Assembly (NCBI GenBank): GCA_964569385.1
Contig: CAZMUM010000010.1
Span: 54,119-118,118 of the forward strand
DNA: 64,000 nucleotides
Source of the DNA: JAADHX01 sp964569385
GTDB taxonomy: Bacteria; Actinomycetota; Acidimicrobiia; Acidimicrobiales; Poriferisodalaceae
Direction: 5' to 3'
In this document: in pieces, positions 30,582 to 39,343 of the stretch
Layout: the number at the start of each line of letters is the position of its first letter
How positions within the stretch are numbered: the stretch's first letter is position 1
Translations under genes and position numbers: made by a program
Notes under the pieces: generated by a model
The model's input: the letters and a program-made list of their open reading frames with translations, nothing else
Told to the model about the DNA's origin: nothing
The model's database searches: none

Positions 30582-31403
30582 ATGGCAGGGGTTGGAGATG
30601 ATCCTGTGGTGCTGCGCGACACGTTCGACTCGGTCGCTGATCTGTATCACCGCGTCAGGCCTGGGTATCCGAGCGAGCTCTACGATCAGATCGAACGGTC
30701 CACGGGTGGACTGACCGGCGCCGACGTTCTCGAGATCGGACCCGCAACAGGAATCGCGAGCATCGAGCTGGCGAGGCGCGGAGCAACTCTCACCGGTGTC
30801 GAGTTAGGAGCCGCTCTGGCCGAGCGGGCGCTGTTAAATCTGGAGGCCTGGCCAGCGAGTCGGATCGTCGTCGGCTCGTTCGAGGATGCTTCGGCTAGCG
30901 GACTTCTCGAACTTGGCTCCTACGACCTCGTCGTCGCGGCGACGTCATGGCACTGGGTCGAACCGCAGCGCCGGTATGAACTAGCGGCGCGCCACCTTCG
31001 GTGCGGAGGTTTTCTCGCCGTCTGGGCAGCCATGCACTTGGTTCCCGCAGATGTCGACCCGTTTTTTGCCGAGATTCAAGACGTCTACGACGAGATTGGC
31101 GAATCGCTCCCGGCCGACACCGTTCTGCCAGGGACTGCCGGGTCGCGTGACCTCACCGAAGAGTTCGAGGCATCGGGCTTCTTCGCGCCTGTCGAAGCGC
31201 ACAACTTCATGTGGGAGATCAGCTACAGCGCCGACGAGTACATCGATCTCCTGCGAACGTTCTCTGGCCACATTGCCATGGAGCAATGGAAACGCGACCG
31301 ACTATTCGATGAGATCCGGTCGCGACTCGATCGCCGGTCCGACGGCATGGTGCGACGTCACTGGGGCGCCCGCCTTCACGTCGCTAGAGTGCTCAGCAGC
31401 TAA
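30582..31403 (+). CDS. Class I SAM-dependent methyltransferase
   Basis: 273 residues from the ATG at 30582; a TTG at 30558 is possible but lies before the AGGGGG ribosome-binding sequence. SAM-binding motif I is VLEIGPATGIASIELARRG near residue 46, and VAATSWHWVEP is motif IV. The N-terminal FDSVADLYHRVRPGYP is typical of small-molecule methyltransferases. The last 102 bases overlap, tail to tail, the ClpP-like gene on the other strand. The substrate is unknown. Confidence 0.8.
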   Translation: MAGVGDDPVVLRDTFDSVADLYHRVRPGYPSELYDQIERSTGGLTGADVLEIGPATGIASIELARRGATLTGVELGAALAERALLNLEAWPASRIVVGSFEDASASGLLELGSYDLVVAATSWHWVEPQRRYELAARHLRCGGFLAVWAAMHLVPADVDPFFAEIQDVYDEIGESLPADTVLPGTAGSRDLTEEFEASGFFAPVEAHNFMWEISYSADEYIDLLRTFSGHIAMEQWKRDRLFDEIRSRLDRRSDGMVRRHWGARLHVARVLSS

Positions 31404-31976
31404 CGCGTCGAACAGCCCGAGGGTGATTGCTTCGGCAGGATCGAGCATGGTCCCGCTGTCGAACTGCGATAGCACCCAGTCGGTCGATTGGCGTGTTCGT
31501 CTGGCAACAGCAGCTGCCAGCGCTGATCGGCTGCGCGACGCGACATTTGCGGCCGTGGTCAGGTCGACAGCATTGAGGTTTGTCGGTGCCGCGTCTGGAA
31601 CGATTCGCATAACAACGCTGGCACGTTTGTTGACTAGGCGTCGCCCAGGGTGCGCACCAAGGATCGCCGCGGCAGTGCCAGACGCCAAAAGCGAGCAGGT
31701 GCACGAGACCGGAGCCCGCATAACCTCCAGGATGTCGAGAACTTGGAGGGCAGCGTCGATATCGTGACCCGAGCCCCCGATTTCGATCTCGACTGGCGCG
31801 CCAGACTGTCCATCCATCGTCATTAGTAGCGCAGAAATGTGAGTTAGCGACTGTTGCTCGAATGCAGAGATTCGAATTCGCCGGGAGCTGAGTGCAAGAA
31901 GGTCTGGGCCAACAAGTCCAGATCCAAACGACCCGGCGCCGGTGATGTCGGCTCGAGTGGATTCGAGCGGATTCAT
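31302..31976 (-). CDS. ClpP-fold protein that has lost catalytic His and Asp
   Basis: 224 residues. The region 40-192 follows the ClpP pattern: EIGGSGHDID aligns with the oxyanion Gly-Gly loop, LLASGTAAAILGA keeps a Ser (residue 99) at the nucleophile position, and EAITLGLFD matches the C-terminal signature. The catalytic His of the MMHQP motif is replaced in VVMRIVP (Arg124), and the Asp of the DRW/DRF motif by Gly175. A true ClpP is encoded at 45254. Translation is coupled to the upstream XRE gene by a four-base overlap. A non-proteolytic or regulatory role is inferred; a diverged active enzyme cannot be excluded. Confidence 0.72.
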   Translation of the reverse strand: MNPLESTRADITGAGSFGSGLVGPDLLALSSRRIRISAFEQQSLTHISALLMTMDGQSGAPVEIEIGGSGHDIDAALQVLDILEVMRAPVSCTCSLLASGTAAAILGAHPGRRLVNKRASVVMRIVPDAAPTNLNAVDLTTAANVASRSRSALAAAVARRTRQSTDWVLSQFDSGTMLDPAEAITLGLFDALAAEHSSDVKAGAPVTSHHAVGPAIESRPDLIE

Positions 31977-32269
31977 TGGTCGGTTTCGAGGGTGAATCCG
32001 ATGGTCAAGTTGACCGCGTCGGCATATCGCTCGAGGGTCGAGAGGCGCACATCGTCGGTGCCGGCCTCGAGCCTGGCCACCGCCGACTGAGAGGTGCCCA
32101 TGCGAGCTGCAACTGAGGTTTGGGACATCCCGAGTGAGCGTCGTCGTTGCCCGAGCAGTGACACCACAGCCGCAAGATCGGCGGCTGGTTCAGGCGCAAT
32201 GGAACTGAACCCTGGAAACGCTGAGTCTGCCGCTTGGGTTGATTGTGCCTTGTTCGTGTCGCTGGCCAC
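31973..32269 (-). CDS. XRE-family helix-turn-helix regulator
   Basis: 98 residues from a GTG. About 38 polar residues come first, then an HTH domain with MSQTSVAARMGTSQSAVARL near residue 53, followed by the typical LSTLERYADAVN. Its stop overlaps the ClpP-like start (ATGA). The gene is divergent from an F420-type oxidoreductase, and an inverted repeat lies in the shared intergenic region. It probably represses its own operon, perhaps with the ClpP-like partner as modulator. Confidence 0.83.
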   Translation of the reverse strand: MASDTNKAQSTQAADSAFPGFSSIAPEPAADLAAVVSLLGQRRRSLGMSQTSVAARMGTSQSAVARLEAGTDDVRLSTLERYADAVNLTIGFTLETDQ

Positions 32270-32291
32270 TCTTGGAGTCTATGCCGTTCGG

Positions 32292-32313
32292 GAGATATCG
32301 TTTGGAGTATCTC
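32292..32313. promoter_or_regulatory. Inverted repeat between XRE operon and LLM oxidoreductase
   Basis: GAGATA at 32292-32297 and TATCTC at 32308-32313 form a perfect inverted repeat with a 10-base spacer, placing arm centres 16 bases apart. The position between divergent genes suits an XRE operator. No binding evidence. Confidence 0.4.
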
Positions 32314-32334
32314 ACGAATGATATAGTCGTCGAC

Positions 32335-33141
32335 ATGAGCAAGATGCACAACGTCCGGTTTGGGTTTCAGGCAACAGGGAAGTTTGAAGACGACTTGGTC
32401 CGCAGCGCTAAGAGAGCCGAACAGATTGGGTTCGATACGTTCCTGTTGTCTGACCATGTGCCGATGGGGATCTCGCCGATGATTGGGCTCGCCGCTGTCG
32501 CCGCGGCGACCGAGCGGATACGGCTGGGAACCATGGTGCTCAACAACGACATGCGTAACCCTGTCCAGTTGGCGTGGGAGGCGGCATCGATCGATCGGCT
32601 CTCGAACGGCCGTTTCGAGCTCGGCCTTGGTGCCGGGCATACCCCCGACGAGTATGCGGCCACGGGCATCGGTCTTGATGCGCCTGCGGTCCGAAAGCGT
32701 CGACTACGTGAGGCGACCGACATCATCAAGCAGCTGTTGGCTGGCGGCACCGTCGATTTCGAAGGCGAGTTCTATCAAATTGAAGGAGCCACTTCGATCG
32801 CTCCGATACAGGACGAGCTGCCGATCTATATCGGCGGGAACGGAAAGTCGTTGCTTGAACATGCCGGTCGAAGCGCCAGCACCGTCGGCATGACCGGCAT
32901 GGGCAAGCTCCGGTCCGACGGTCACAGGCACGCTGTGAAATGGACAGTCGAACATCTCGAAACCCAGCTCGGCCAGGTCATTGCGGGAGCAAGCGGCCGT
33001 ACCGACGATGTCGAGTTGAGCTGCCTTGTCCAGATGGTCGACATCACCGACGATCGAAAAGCAGGGTTTGACGCGGTGCTTGATCGAGTCGAGGGGTTAA
33101 CGCTCGACGTTATGGAACCGGTGATTGCCGCTTTTCAGTAG
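32335..33141 (+). CDS. LLM-class F420/flavin-dependent oxidoreductase
   Basis: 268 residues from the ATG at 32335. It has the luciferase-like TIM-barrel motifs ERIRLGTMVLNND near residue 58 and SNGRFELGLGAGHTPDEY near residue 90, close to the mycobacterial F420-dependent oxidoreductase subgroup with RFGFQA at the N-terminus. Such enzymes transfer hydride from F420H2 or FMNH2 to varied substrates. It is a single gene divergent from the XRE operon; the substrate is unknown. Confidence 0.86.
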   Translation: MSKMHNVRFGFQATGKFEDDLVRSAKRAEQIGFDTFLLSDHVPMGISPMIGLAAVAAATERIRLGTMVLNNDMRNPVQLAWEAASIDRLSNGRFELGLGAGHTPDEYAATGIGLDAPAVRKRRLREATDIIKQLLAGGTVDFEGEFYQIEGATSIAPIQDELPIYIGGNGKSLLEHAGRSASTVGMTGMGKLRSDGHRHAVKWTVEHLETQLGQVIAGASGRTDDVELSCLVQMVDITDDRKAGFDAVLDRVEGLTLDVMEPVIAAFQ

Positions 33142-33187
33142 CAGCCCCGCTTCGCAGCCGTTGGCGCCTGTGTGGCACAGTTGCCCG

Positions 33188-34030
33188 ATGCAGCTAAAGC
33201 CCAGATATGGAACCGATCCGCTCATCACCCTCGATGGTGACCCGGCAGCAATCCTCGCTCCGACTGTGCGCCAGCACCGACGATTGGCGAAGGTGCTGGA
33301 AGGCCTGAGTGCCGAACAATGGGCTACGCAGAGCCGCTGCTCCGAATGGACCGCTCAGGAGGTGCTTGTTCACCTGACTGGTACCAACGCATTTTGGACT
33401 ATGTCGGTTGCTGCTGGTTTGGCGGGCGAGCCCTCGCGTTTCTTGGCCACGTTCGATCCGGTGGTCACACCCGCCCAGCTCGTTGCCGGTACTCCTAAGG
33501 CGTCTCCAGAAGATTCACTTGAGGGGTTCGTGCGGTCGGTTGAGGGCCTCGACTCCGTCCTCGAATCGCTCGACGATTCCGACTGGCTGAAACTGGCCGA
33601 ATCACCTCCGGGACATGTGAGCATCGCCGCCGTGGCCCATCACGCTCTTTGGGACTCGTGGATTCATGAGCGCGACATCATGTTGCCACTCGGTCTTGCG
33701 CCCACCGAGGAGCCCGACGAGATCACGGCCTGTCTTCGGTATGTGGCGGCCCTAGGCACGTCGTTTGCGATCAACGAAGGTAGTGGTCTCAACGGTGAGT
33801 ACGCCGTGGTCGCCACCGACCCCGACGTGCGCGTTGTGGTTGAAGCATCGAACTCCGTTCACGTGCGCGAAGGATTATCGGCTGCCAAGCTGCAACTCGT
33901 TGGCAGCGCTGTCGACCTCATAGACGCATTAAGTGTTCGTTCTAGTTTGACCCAGGATGTACCGGCGGAGTCGGCGTGGATGCTCCGTGGCCTACTGGAA
34001 GTATTCGACAATGAGGTTGATCCGACATGA
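33188..34030 (+). CDS. Mycothiol-dependent maleylpyruvate isomerase-like (DinB-type) protein
   Basis: 280 residues from the ATG at 33188. The N-terminal four-helix DinB-like domain shows ECTAQEVLVHL-like SRCSEWTAQEVLVHL near residue 50 and a distal WDSWIHERDI near residue 157; His residues in these motifs are the expected metal ligands. The C-terminal 80 residues resemble the MDMPI C domain. Such proteins use mycothiol as cofactor in isomerase or detoxification reactions. The stop overlaps the lipoprotein start by four bases (ATGA). Confidence 0.78.
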   Translation: MQLKPRYGTDPLITLDGDPAAILAPTVRQHRRLAKVLEGLSAEQWATQSRCSEWTAQEVLVHLTGTNAFWTMSVAAGLAGEPSRFLATFDPVVTPAQLVAGTPKASPEDSLEGFVRSVEGLDSVLESLDDSDWLKLAESPPGHVSIAAVAHHALWDSWIHERDIMLPLGLAPTEEPDEITACLRYVAALGTSFAINEGSGLNGEYAVVATDPDVRVVVEASNSVHVREGLSAAKLQLVGSAVDLIDALSVRSSLTQDVPAESAWMLRGLLEVFDNEVDPT

Positions 34031-35439
34031 GTAAATCTACTTTCGCCCGCCTGGTTGGGGTAGGTCTCGCCTTTGCTCTCATCGCCGCTTCATGTGCTGG
34101 CGGCGACGACACTGCAACCCAAAACGATGCTGACTCCGGGTCGACAGCACCGGCTGCCGGGGATGACTCACCAGATGATGTATCGGCTGGTGGCGATGCC
34201 GCAGTTGGTCCGGTAGATGGGCTCATCATAGTGCGAGCCGGACTCGGGTTAGGGCTGTTCGGTATCGACCGCACGAGTGGCGAGGCAGTCGAGTTCGCTA
34301 GCGACGGCTCGATCGGATTTCTTGATCGCCAGACTGATTTCGTCCTGAGCGATGGCGCCGCGTTTACGCTCGGCTTCACGCTACGTGACGAGCAGAGCTT
34401 CTCCAACGACGTGAGCCTCGTCAAGATCGACCTCGAGACCTCCGAGGTTTCGAAGCTTGTCGACCTCGGTTTCGACAGGGAAACCGACGACAGCGAGACC
34501 GCGTTTTCGCACTCGATCGAGGCTGTTCTTGCCGATTCGGTTGTGGTGAGATCTGGCGAGTTCGGTGAAGATGACACCTACCGCGTTTACGACAGCACCA
34601 CGGGAGCCGAGCTGAACTCCTTCACGGCCCCTGTTTATGAAAAGGACTACGACGCTGGGAGTTGTTCTGGCACCGTCAGCGACCTCGTTGGATTGTCTGA
34701 TGGTCGATTGGTCGGGATCTCCTTGAGCTCAGTGGCTATCGTCGACCCGGCAACTGGCGAGGTCGAGCTGATGCGCGATTGTGGTGTTCCGTCGCCTGAG
34801 TTGAGCGACTTTGTGTCGATGGCCGACTTTGGCGACTTCGCGGTGTTCAACAACGGCGACGTGCCAACCGACGAAGACATTGATCGTTTCTTGGGAACCG
34901 AACTCGAAGTCTCCCGCGGTTTTGTGGAAGGCGACGGCGATCTTTGGTGGCTCAACATTTCGTCAAGGTCGAGCAATGATGTCAGGGCCATCGTTGGCGC
35001 TGTTGTGCAGTTCGACCTGGCGACGCAGAGTGTTGAAGCCGTCTATCAGCTCGGTGAGTTTGTTGGCGAATACACCGAGTGTCCCGATGCAGAAGGTGTC
35101 TGCAACCTACAGACGCTCGAACAAGCGCAGCTGCGGTTTATCGATGGTCGGCTGGTGATGGTCGAGATCGGCGAGAACGGCAGAGTGCTGGTGCTCGACC
35201 CGTCGACTGGCGAGATTTCGGCCACGCCGATCGCTACCGGCGATGGTGTCGATTTCACCAGAACCGACTTGTTATCGGGTGATCCGTCGGGCGTGTGGCT
35301 TGAAGTCAGACGCATGACGGTCACCAAAGATGACGATACGGGTCGCACCGCGTCAGGCCCCGTGTACATCGAACAATTCGACCCGGTCACGGGCACCATC
35401 GGCCTGTCGTTTGCCGCCGAAGATCTCTTCGGCATCTAG
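34027..35439 (+). CDS. Putative lipoprotein of unknown function
   Basis: 470 residues. The N-terminus is a lipoprotein signal: a basic start, a hydrophobic stretch of residues 8-20 and the lipobox IAASC with Cys near residue 23, followed by an acidic Ser/Asp-rich linker. The remainder is rich in repeated strands with phrases such as VDPATGEVELM and VLDPSTGEISAT, which suggests a beta-propeller that reads like a quinoprotein/PQQ-type or ligand-binding propeller. No catalytic motif is recognised. It is coupled to the upstream gene by a four-base overlap. Confidence 0.6.
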   Translation: MSKSTFARLVGVGLAFALIAASCAGGDDTATQNDADSGSTAPAAGDDSPDDVSAGGDAAVGPVDGLIIVRAGLGLGLFGIDRTSGEAVEFASDGSIGFLDRQTDFVLSDGAAFTLGFTLRDEQSFSNDVSLVKIDLETSEVSKLVDLGFDRETDDSETAFSHSIEAVLADSVVVRSGEFGEDDTYRVYDSTTGAELNSFTAPVYEKDYDAGSCSGTVSDLVGLSDGRLVGISLSSVAIVDPATGEVELMRDCGVPSPELSDFVSMADFGDFAVFNNGDVPTDEDIDRFLGTELEVSRGFVEGDGDLWWLNISSRSSNDVRAIVGAVVQFDLATQSVEAVYQLGEFVGEYTECPDAEGVCNLQTLEQAQLRFIDGRLVMVEIGENGRVLVLDPSTGEISATPIATGDGVDFTRTDLLSGDPSGVWLEVRRMTVTKDDDTGRTASGPVYIEQFDPVTGTIGLSFAAEDLFGI

Positions 35440-35487
35440 CGGTCTTGGACTCTGCTGGAGCGGAGTAAGAACGACCTAGGCCGAGGT

Positions 35488-37908
35488 TCAATCTCGGAGA
35501 ATCGTCTCGCCAATACCCGCGATAGTCCCATCTCGGTGGTCGGGATCATCTGAAGGGCTCGAGTTGCCACGGAGAACTCGTACATCGACGACCGAGCTTG
35601 TCGCCGGGTCGTAGACAACGCGAAGCGGATTGCTGAAGGCCCAGTGGGGTTCAAGCCACAATTCCCATCGGCCGAAGGCAAAGCTCATTTCGGCTGTGTA
35701 TGTCTGTTTGAGGGTGTCTGGGAGTTCGTCTTCGAGTCTGGTCAGTTCGATGTATTTTGTGACCAGTGGCTCGGCGGTTAGAGCTAGAAGGGCATCTTGT
35801 TGGCTCGACAGTCTTTCGGGCGGATCGATAATCTGGATGATTGAGGTAGCGGTCACAAGGTCGAGTGGAGCATTGCCACCCTCGCCATACGGAGAACGAG
35901 GCTGGAACGAGGCGGTGACCACAAATTCGCCGCTCAGCTCGTCCCTGCCAACGCGCAACAATGCACCCAGTCTGGTCGTGGTGGATTCGCCAGGTTCCAT
36001 GAGGTGGGTAATGAGATCATCGGTAGCACTACCGTCGCGTGAGAAGCCAACGCCCGCCTCTGGCTGAAACACAACCCACGGAGTCCGATGCTCTTCGTCA
36101 CTTTCGAGAAATCCACGCACCGATAAGCCGTCAGGATCAAACTCCGGTGGCCGTTCGAATCTTGTTGCTGGGTCAGCACCTTGCTGGTCGCCAGCGGGTC
36201 CGATCGATACGCGTACTGGGACGTCCCAACCCCCGCCGTACCAGACGACGCGTTTGTCGCTGTTGTTGGTCACGGTCACGTCGACCCATAACCGCTCGCC
36301 CGCCGTGGGAATGGAATCGACCTCGATGTTCAGTTCCAGATCAGTGGTGTCGATGATCTCGACGATCGCCCATGTCCACGAGCCACCGTCGGGAACGATT
36401 TCGAGCTCAACGCCAGGCGACGCAGATGCAGTACACAGAACTGGGGAAAGTCGGCGTGCGGTCGCGAAGCCTTCTCCGCACTCGACAACACCGAGTGTCG
36501 GGTCAGCGGTGGCGATCTCGACCTCGACCGCGCTTAGGTCGATAATTGGCTGCAGCTGAATGAACGACATCGAGCCGTCACTGTCGACAGCGACCTCGAT
36601 GCGAGTGTGACCTTCCTCGACCCATACGCTGCACTGAAACGAGTCGCCAGGATCGGCCCGTGGGGTCGGCGATCCACACCAGAGGCTGATCAGAACCACT
36701 GACGGACTGCCAGCCACCAACGTCTGCTGTACGAGTGGCTCCAGCTCGAGGAATCGAGCTGATGGTACGGGGTCTGGGCCCGGATCGAGTGGCGAGGGGC
36801 GCCCGTTCGGCAGTCCTGTCTTGCAATCGACTCGCCGACTAAGACACAAGCTGACGGCACCGAACGGATAAATCCTTCCAGATCCATCGGTCAAGATGTG
36901 TCCGTTTCCAAATGTTGGCGAAATTCCGTCAACGATTGGCTCCGGAAGATCGACACCGGCGAGGCTGCCCCAATAGCGGGTACCGAAGGCAAACGTTCCG
37001 CCGTCCGAAGCGAGCATGGTGTAGCCGAAGTGAGTCTTGCCATTGATGCGCTCGTTTCCGGCGAACGCCGCGACTATCGGCGCGTTGAGCGCGAACCCGG
37101 GCGGGAGCAGTCCTGGAACCGAGCCGAGAAACCTGGCCCCACCGAAGGCGAAGGCCCCACCGTCGGCACCGATCAATACGTATCCGTCGCCGTTCGGCGT
37201 GGCTACCAGGTCGACAATCGGTGCGTTGGGGACTGAGAGCCCCAGCAGTGAAAGCACAGGTGGCAGCGATCCGTGATTGGTAGCTGATCCGAAATCTCGA
37301 ACATTACCTTCGGAATCAAATAACCAGAATCCATCCCCATCGGCGGTTGCAGTTGCCCCTGCGATCGTCGCAAGCTGACCGTCAGGGTGCGAGGCCAGAT
37401 CTCCGGAGAATGTGACATCGCCGTAGGGAAGGACTCGATCAGCGCTGGTGACAATCCACATGCCGGCGCCTGTGGGGGTCATCGGCGCCGCAACGACGGT
37501 CTCTCCAGGGTTGAGCAGGCCTCGTTTGGCATCGCTAGCCCATTCGGTGGAGCCGTCGAGTTTGCCGGGTCTCGAACGAGCGATCTCCAAGATCGCACAA
37601 TCAGCAGAGGTCGAGCCGAAGCCATCGACAAATGACTGGACAGATCCGGCGGCGTCGACCCAGTACAGACAGTCTTGAAAGAGTGTTCCTGAGAACTCGA
37701 CGAGCGCTTCTTGGATGTCGGTTGAGGTGTTAACGAAGATCGGTGCTGGTTGTTGCGTGGTCGTCGAGTAAGGCCCTGCGCTCTCGGCAGCACTGGGTGC
37801 CGCGATCATCAATGCGACGAACGATGCAACAACAACGACGCCTGCGGCGATAGACCGGGCCTGTGCTGGCTCCTCCGACCTTGGATTGTCCACTGAACGT
37901 CCAACCAT
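35488..37908 (-). CDS. Large secreted protein with Gly-Tyr/Phe-Gly propeller repeats
   Basis: 806 residues. An N-terminal membrane-spanning signal lies at residues 19-41. Five repeats begin near residues 149, 193, 242, 295 and 336 with a pattern of G-[FYMH]-x-[VL]...DGG...FG...GS; the clearest read GYVLIGADGGAFAFG and GYTMLASDGGTFAFG. Such arrays are common in Acidimicrobiia exported proteins and look like propeller blades. The second half (about residues 400-800) has immunoglobulin-like and other beta-rich segments, including a DNLTVTNNSD-like stretch, TVTNNSDKRVVWYG. No enzyme motif is seen. The function is unknown; surface adhesion or matrix binding is plausible. Confidence 0.65.
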   Translation of the reverse strand: MVGRSVDNPRSEEPAQARSIAAGVVVVASFVALMIAAPSAAESAGPYSTTTQQPAPIFVNTSTDIQEALVEFSGTLFQDCLYWVDAAGSVQSFVDGFGSTSADCAILEIARSRPGKLDGSTEWASDAKRGLLNPGETVVAAPMTPTGAGMWIVTSADRVLPYGDVTFSGDLASHPDGQLATIAGATATADGDGFWLFDSEGNVRDFGSATNHGSLPPVLSLLGLSVPNAPIVDLVATPNGDGYVLIGADGGAFAFGGARFLGSVPGLLPPGFALNAPIVAAFAGNERINGKTHFGYTMLASDGGTFAFGTRYWGSLAGVDLPEPIVDGISPTFGNGHILTDGSGRIYPFGAVSLCLSRRVDCKTGLPNGRPSPLDPGPDPVPSARFLELEPLVQQTLVAGSPSVVLISLWCGSPTPRADPGDSFQCSVWVEEGHTRIEVAVDSDGSMSFIQLQPIIDLSAVEVEIATADPTLGVVECGEGFATARRLSPVLCTASASPGVELEIVPDGGSWTWAIVEIIDTTDLELNIEVDSIPTAGERLWVDVTVTNNSDKRVVWYGGGWDVPVRVSIGPAGDQQGADPATRFERPPEFDPDGLSVRGFLESDEEHRTPWVVFQPEAGVGFSRDGSATDDLITHLMEPGESTTTRLGALLRVGRDELSGEFVVTASFQPRSPYGEGGNAPLDLVTATSIIQIIDPPERLSSQQDALLALTAEPLVTKYIELTRLEDELPDTLKQTYTAEMSFAFGRWELWLEPHWAFSNPLRVVYDPATSSVVDVRVLRGNSSPSDDPDHRDGTIAGIGETILRD

Positions 37909-38188
37909 GAGCCCACTCTAGGTGGTTGCATCAGCCGTGTACACCGCACTATGGGTGTCTCGATCGAGAAACGGGCGGCAAACCGGCGAAGAGGTGGTGA
38001 GCAGACCCTTGAACCACGCTGACCAGGTCAAACAACTCATGGCTGTCGATCATCTCGACGCAGAGTGAGTGCTCTTTACCAGCAACAAACCCTCAGTCGG
38101 TTGTGACCATGAGCTCAGCCAGTGCCTCCTCGAAACAGAGTGTCTGGGAAGTTGAGTCGCGGTTGCCTCTTTGAAGAGCGCAACGCTC

Positions 38189-38220
38189 CTGGGGGAGGAC
38201 ATTTTAACGGCCTCCCCCAG
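38189..38220. terminator. Perfect 10-bp GC hairpin
   Basis: CTGGGGGAGG at 38189-38198 pairs fully with CCTCCCCCAG at 38211-38220 around a 12-base A/T-rich loop. No U-run follows on either strand. It could terminate a transcript coming through the tmRNA, or be a stem of an unknown RNA. Confidence 0.5.
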
Positions 38221-38255
38221 CGGATATGCCTTGAGTTGGTGGGGAGCGACGTCGA

Positions 38256-38281
38256 GATGGCTGGAATCCTCTTCAGCCATC
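38256..38281. repeat. 8-bp hairpin with partial match to the tmRNA 3' end
   Basis: GATGGCTG at 38256-38263 pairs with CAGCCATC at 38274-38281. The left side also gives GAGATGGCTGGAATC (38254-38268), which differs at one base from GAGATGGCGGGAATC in the tmRNA end at 38922-38936. Confidence 0.4.
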
Positions 38282-38919
38282 AGGGGGCGGCCGAGGAAAC
38301 ACTTGAGGGTTGCAGTAGTGGCCTCGAGCCGACGCGCACAATGTGATGCCGTCTGAGGCGACTTCGCAGGACATGTTGGCCAGTGATGACCTGAGTCCGA
38401 TCGTCATGGTCAGCTGGCTCACGGTGAGGGACCAACGAGAGCTCGATCAGTACGCGGGGATGGTGTTCCCCTCGTCGAACATCTTGGTGGGTCCCTCGTC
38501 CACGCAGGTCGGGTTGGCAACGCCATTATCGGTGATCCCACTTGGGATCTCGTCTCGCTGATCCGTTGTCCGAGTCGCAAAGCGTTCTCCGAGACGATCT
38601 GCACTGAAGAATACGCAGCGGCGGCAAAACATCGGGTCGCCGGACTCGAGCGCGCCGTACTCGTTATGGTTGCCGGGTATTTCCTTCACGGCTGGGAATC
38701 GCAGTGTCCACGCGTCGGATAGCTTTCGGCCGGGGTCGGAACTGTTGAATGCCGATGAGAAGCAAGTGTCGCCACGCTGCCGAAAGGTGAGTGAGGAACC
38801 GGAGTGGACTTTCCTGCCACTTGTACCCATCCGCATCTCGGACGACCACCTCACATCGGTGGTCCTCGCGGGCAGTCGACGAGCCGGGCGTACACCAGGC
38901 TCGGATTGGGGTTGGAGCA

Positions 38920-39291
38920 GTGGAGATGGCGGGAATCGAACCCGCGTCCTTCGACGTTTTGGTGAGACTTCTCCGAGCGCAGTCGATATCGAATTGTCGA
39001 GAAAGTGCTGGTCATCGACAACCAACAAAATCCGTATCTGACTTAGGTGTCCCCACCGACCCGTCAGCTCTGACGGCGGGTTAGCCCCACTTCATGAGGG
39101 CACGCAAGCTCCGCAGGGCAAGGATCTCGCGGCCAACTCACTACCTAATCAGCAAAGCTAATTACGCAGCGAGCGCCAGGTCGTCGTTAGACACGTTGGC
39201 GTTTGTGTTTGTTCCGGCTCTTTAACGTGGATCCGGAGACCACGGCTCGCTTCTCTCACCTCTACTGTCAAAGTCGAAACCCTTCATCCCC
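38920..39291 (-). ncRNA. ssrA: Transfer-messenger RNA (tmRNA)
   Basis: Rescues stalled ribosomes with SmpB. The 5' end GGGGATG (39285-39291) pairs with CATCTCC (38921-38927) to make the acceptor stem, and GCGGGTTCGATTCCCGC is a perfect T arm. The tag reading frame, on the minus strand from 39200 to 39162, encodes ANVSNDDLALAA and a UAA stop, with the resume Ala codon GCC at 39198-39200. The ALAA end is the normal protease signal. After the discriminator A the genome reads CTG, so CCA is not encoded and must be added. Total length is about 372 bases. smpB ends 52 bases upstream on the same strand. Confidence 0.95.
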
Positions 39292-39343
39292 ATGGTTGTG
39301 CGAGCCGTCGAATGTCGACGTCCGAACATGTGGAAACTTCATT

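Larger units (their letters stand above)
37909..38919. other. One kilobase without a convincing gene
   Basis: Several open frames cross this stretch, but none has a start with a ribosome-binding site or a recognisable domain. One minus-strand frame (38447-39028) runs into the tmRNA and shows the phrase RTRVRFPPSP, which is a known artefact of translating tRNA-like ends. Parts of it, such as a GNHNEYG segment, could be a decayed gene. Two strong hairpins lie here and are listed separately. Confidence 0.5.

Noticed and set aside
38447..39028. 193-residue minus-strand frame
   Set aside because: It runs into the tmRNA and contains RTRVRFPPSP, a translation artefact of a tRNA-like end; no start or domain is convincing.
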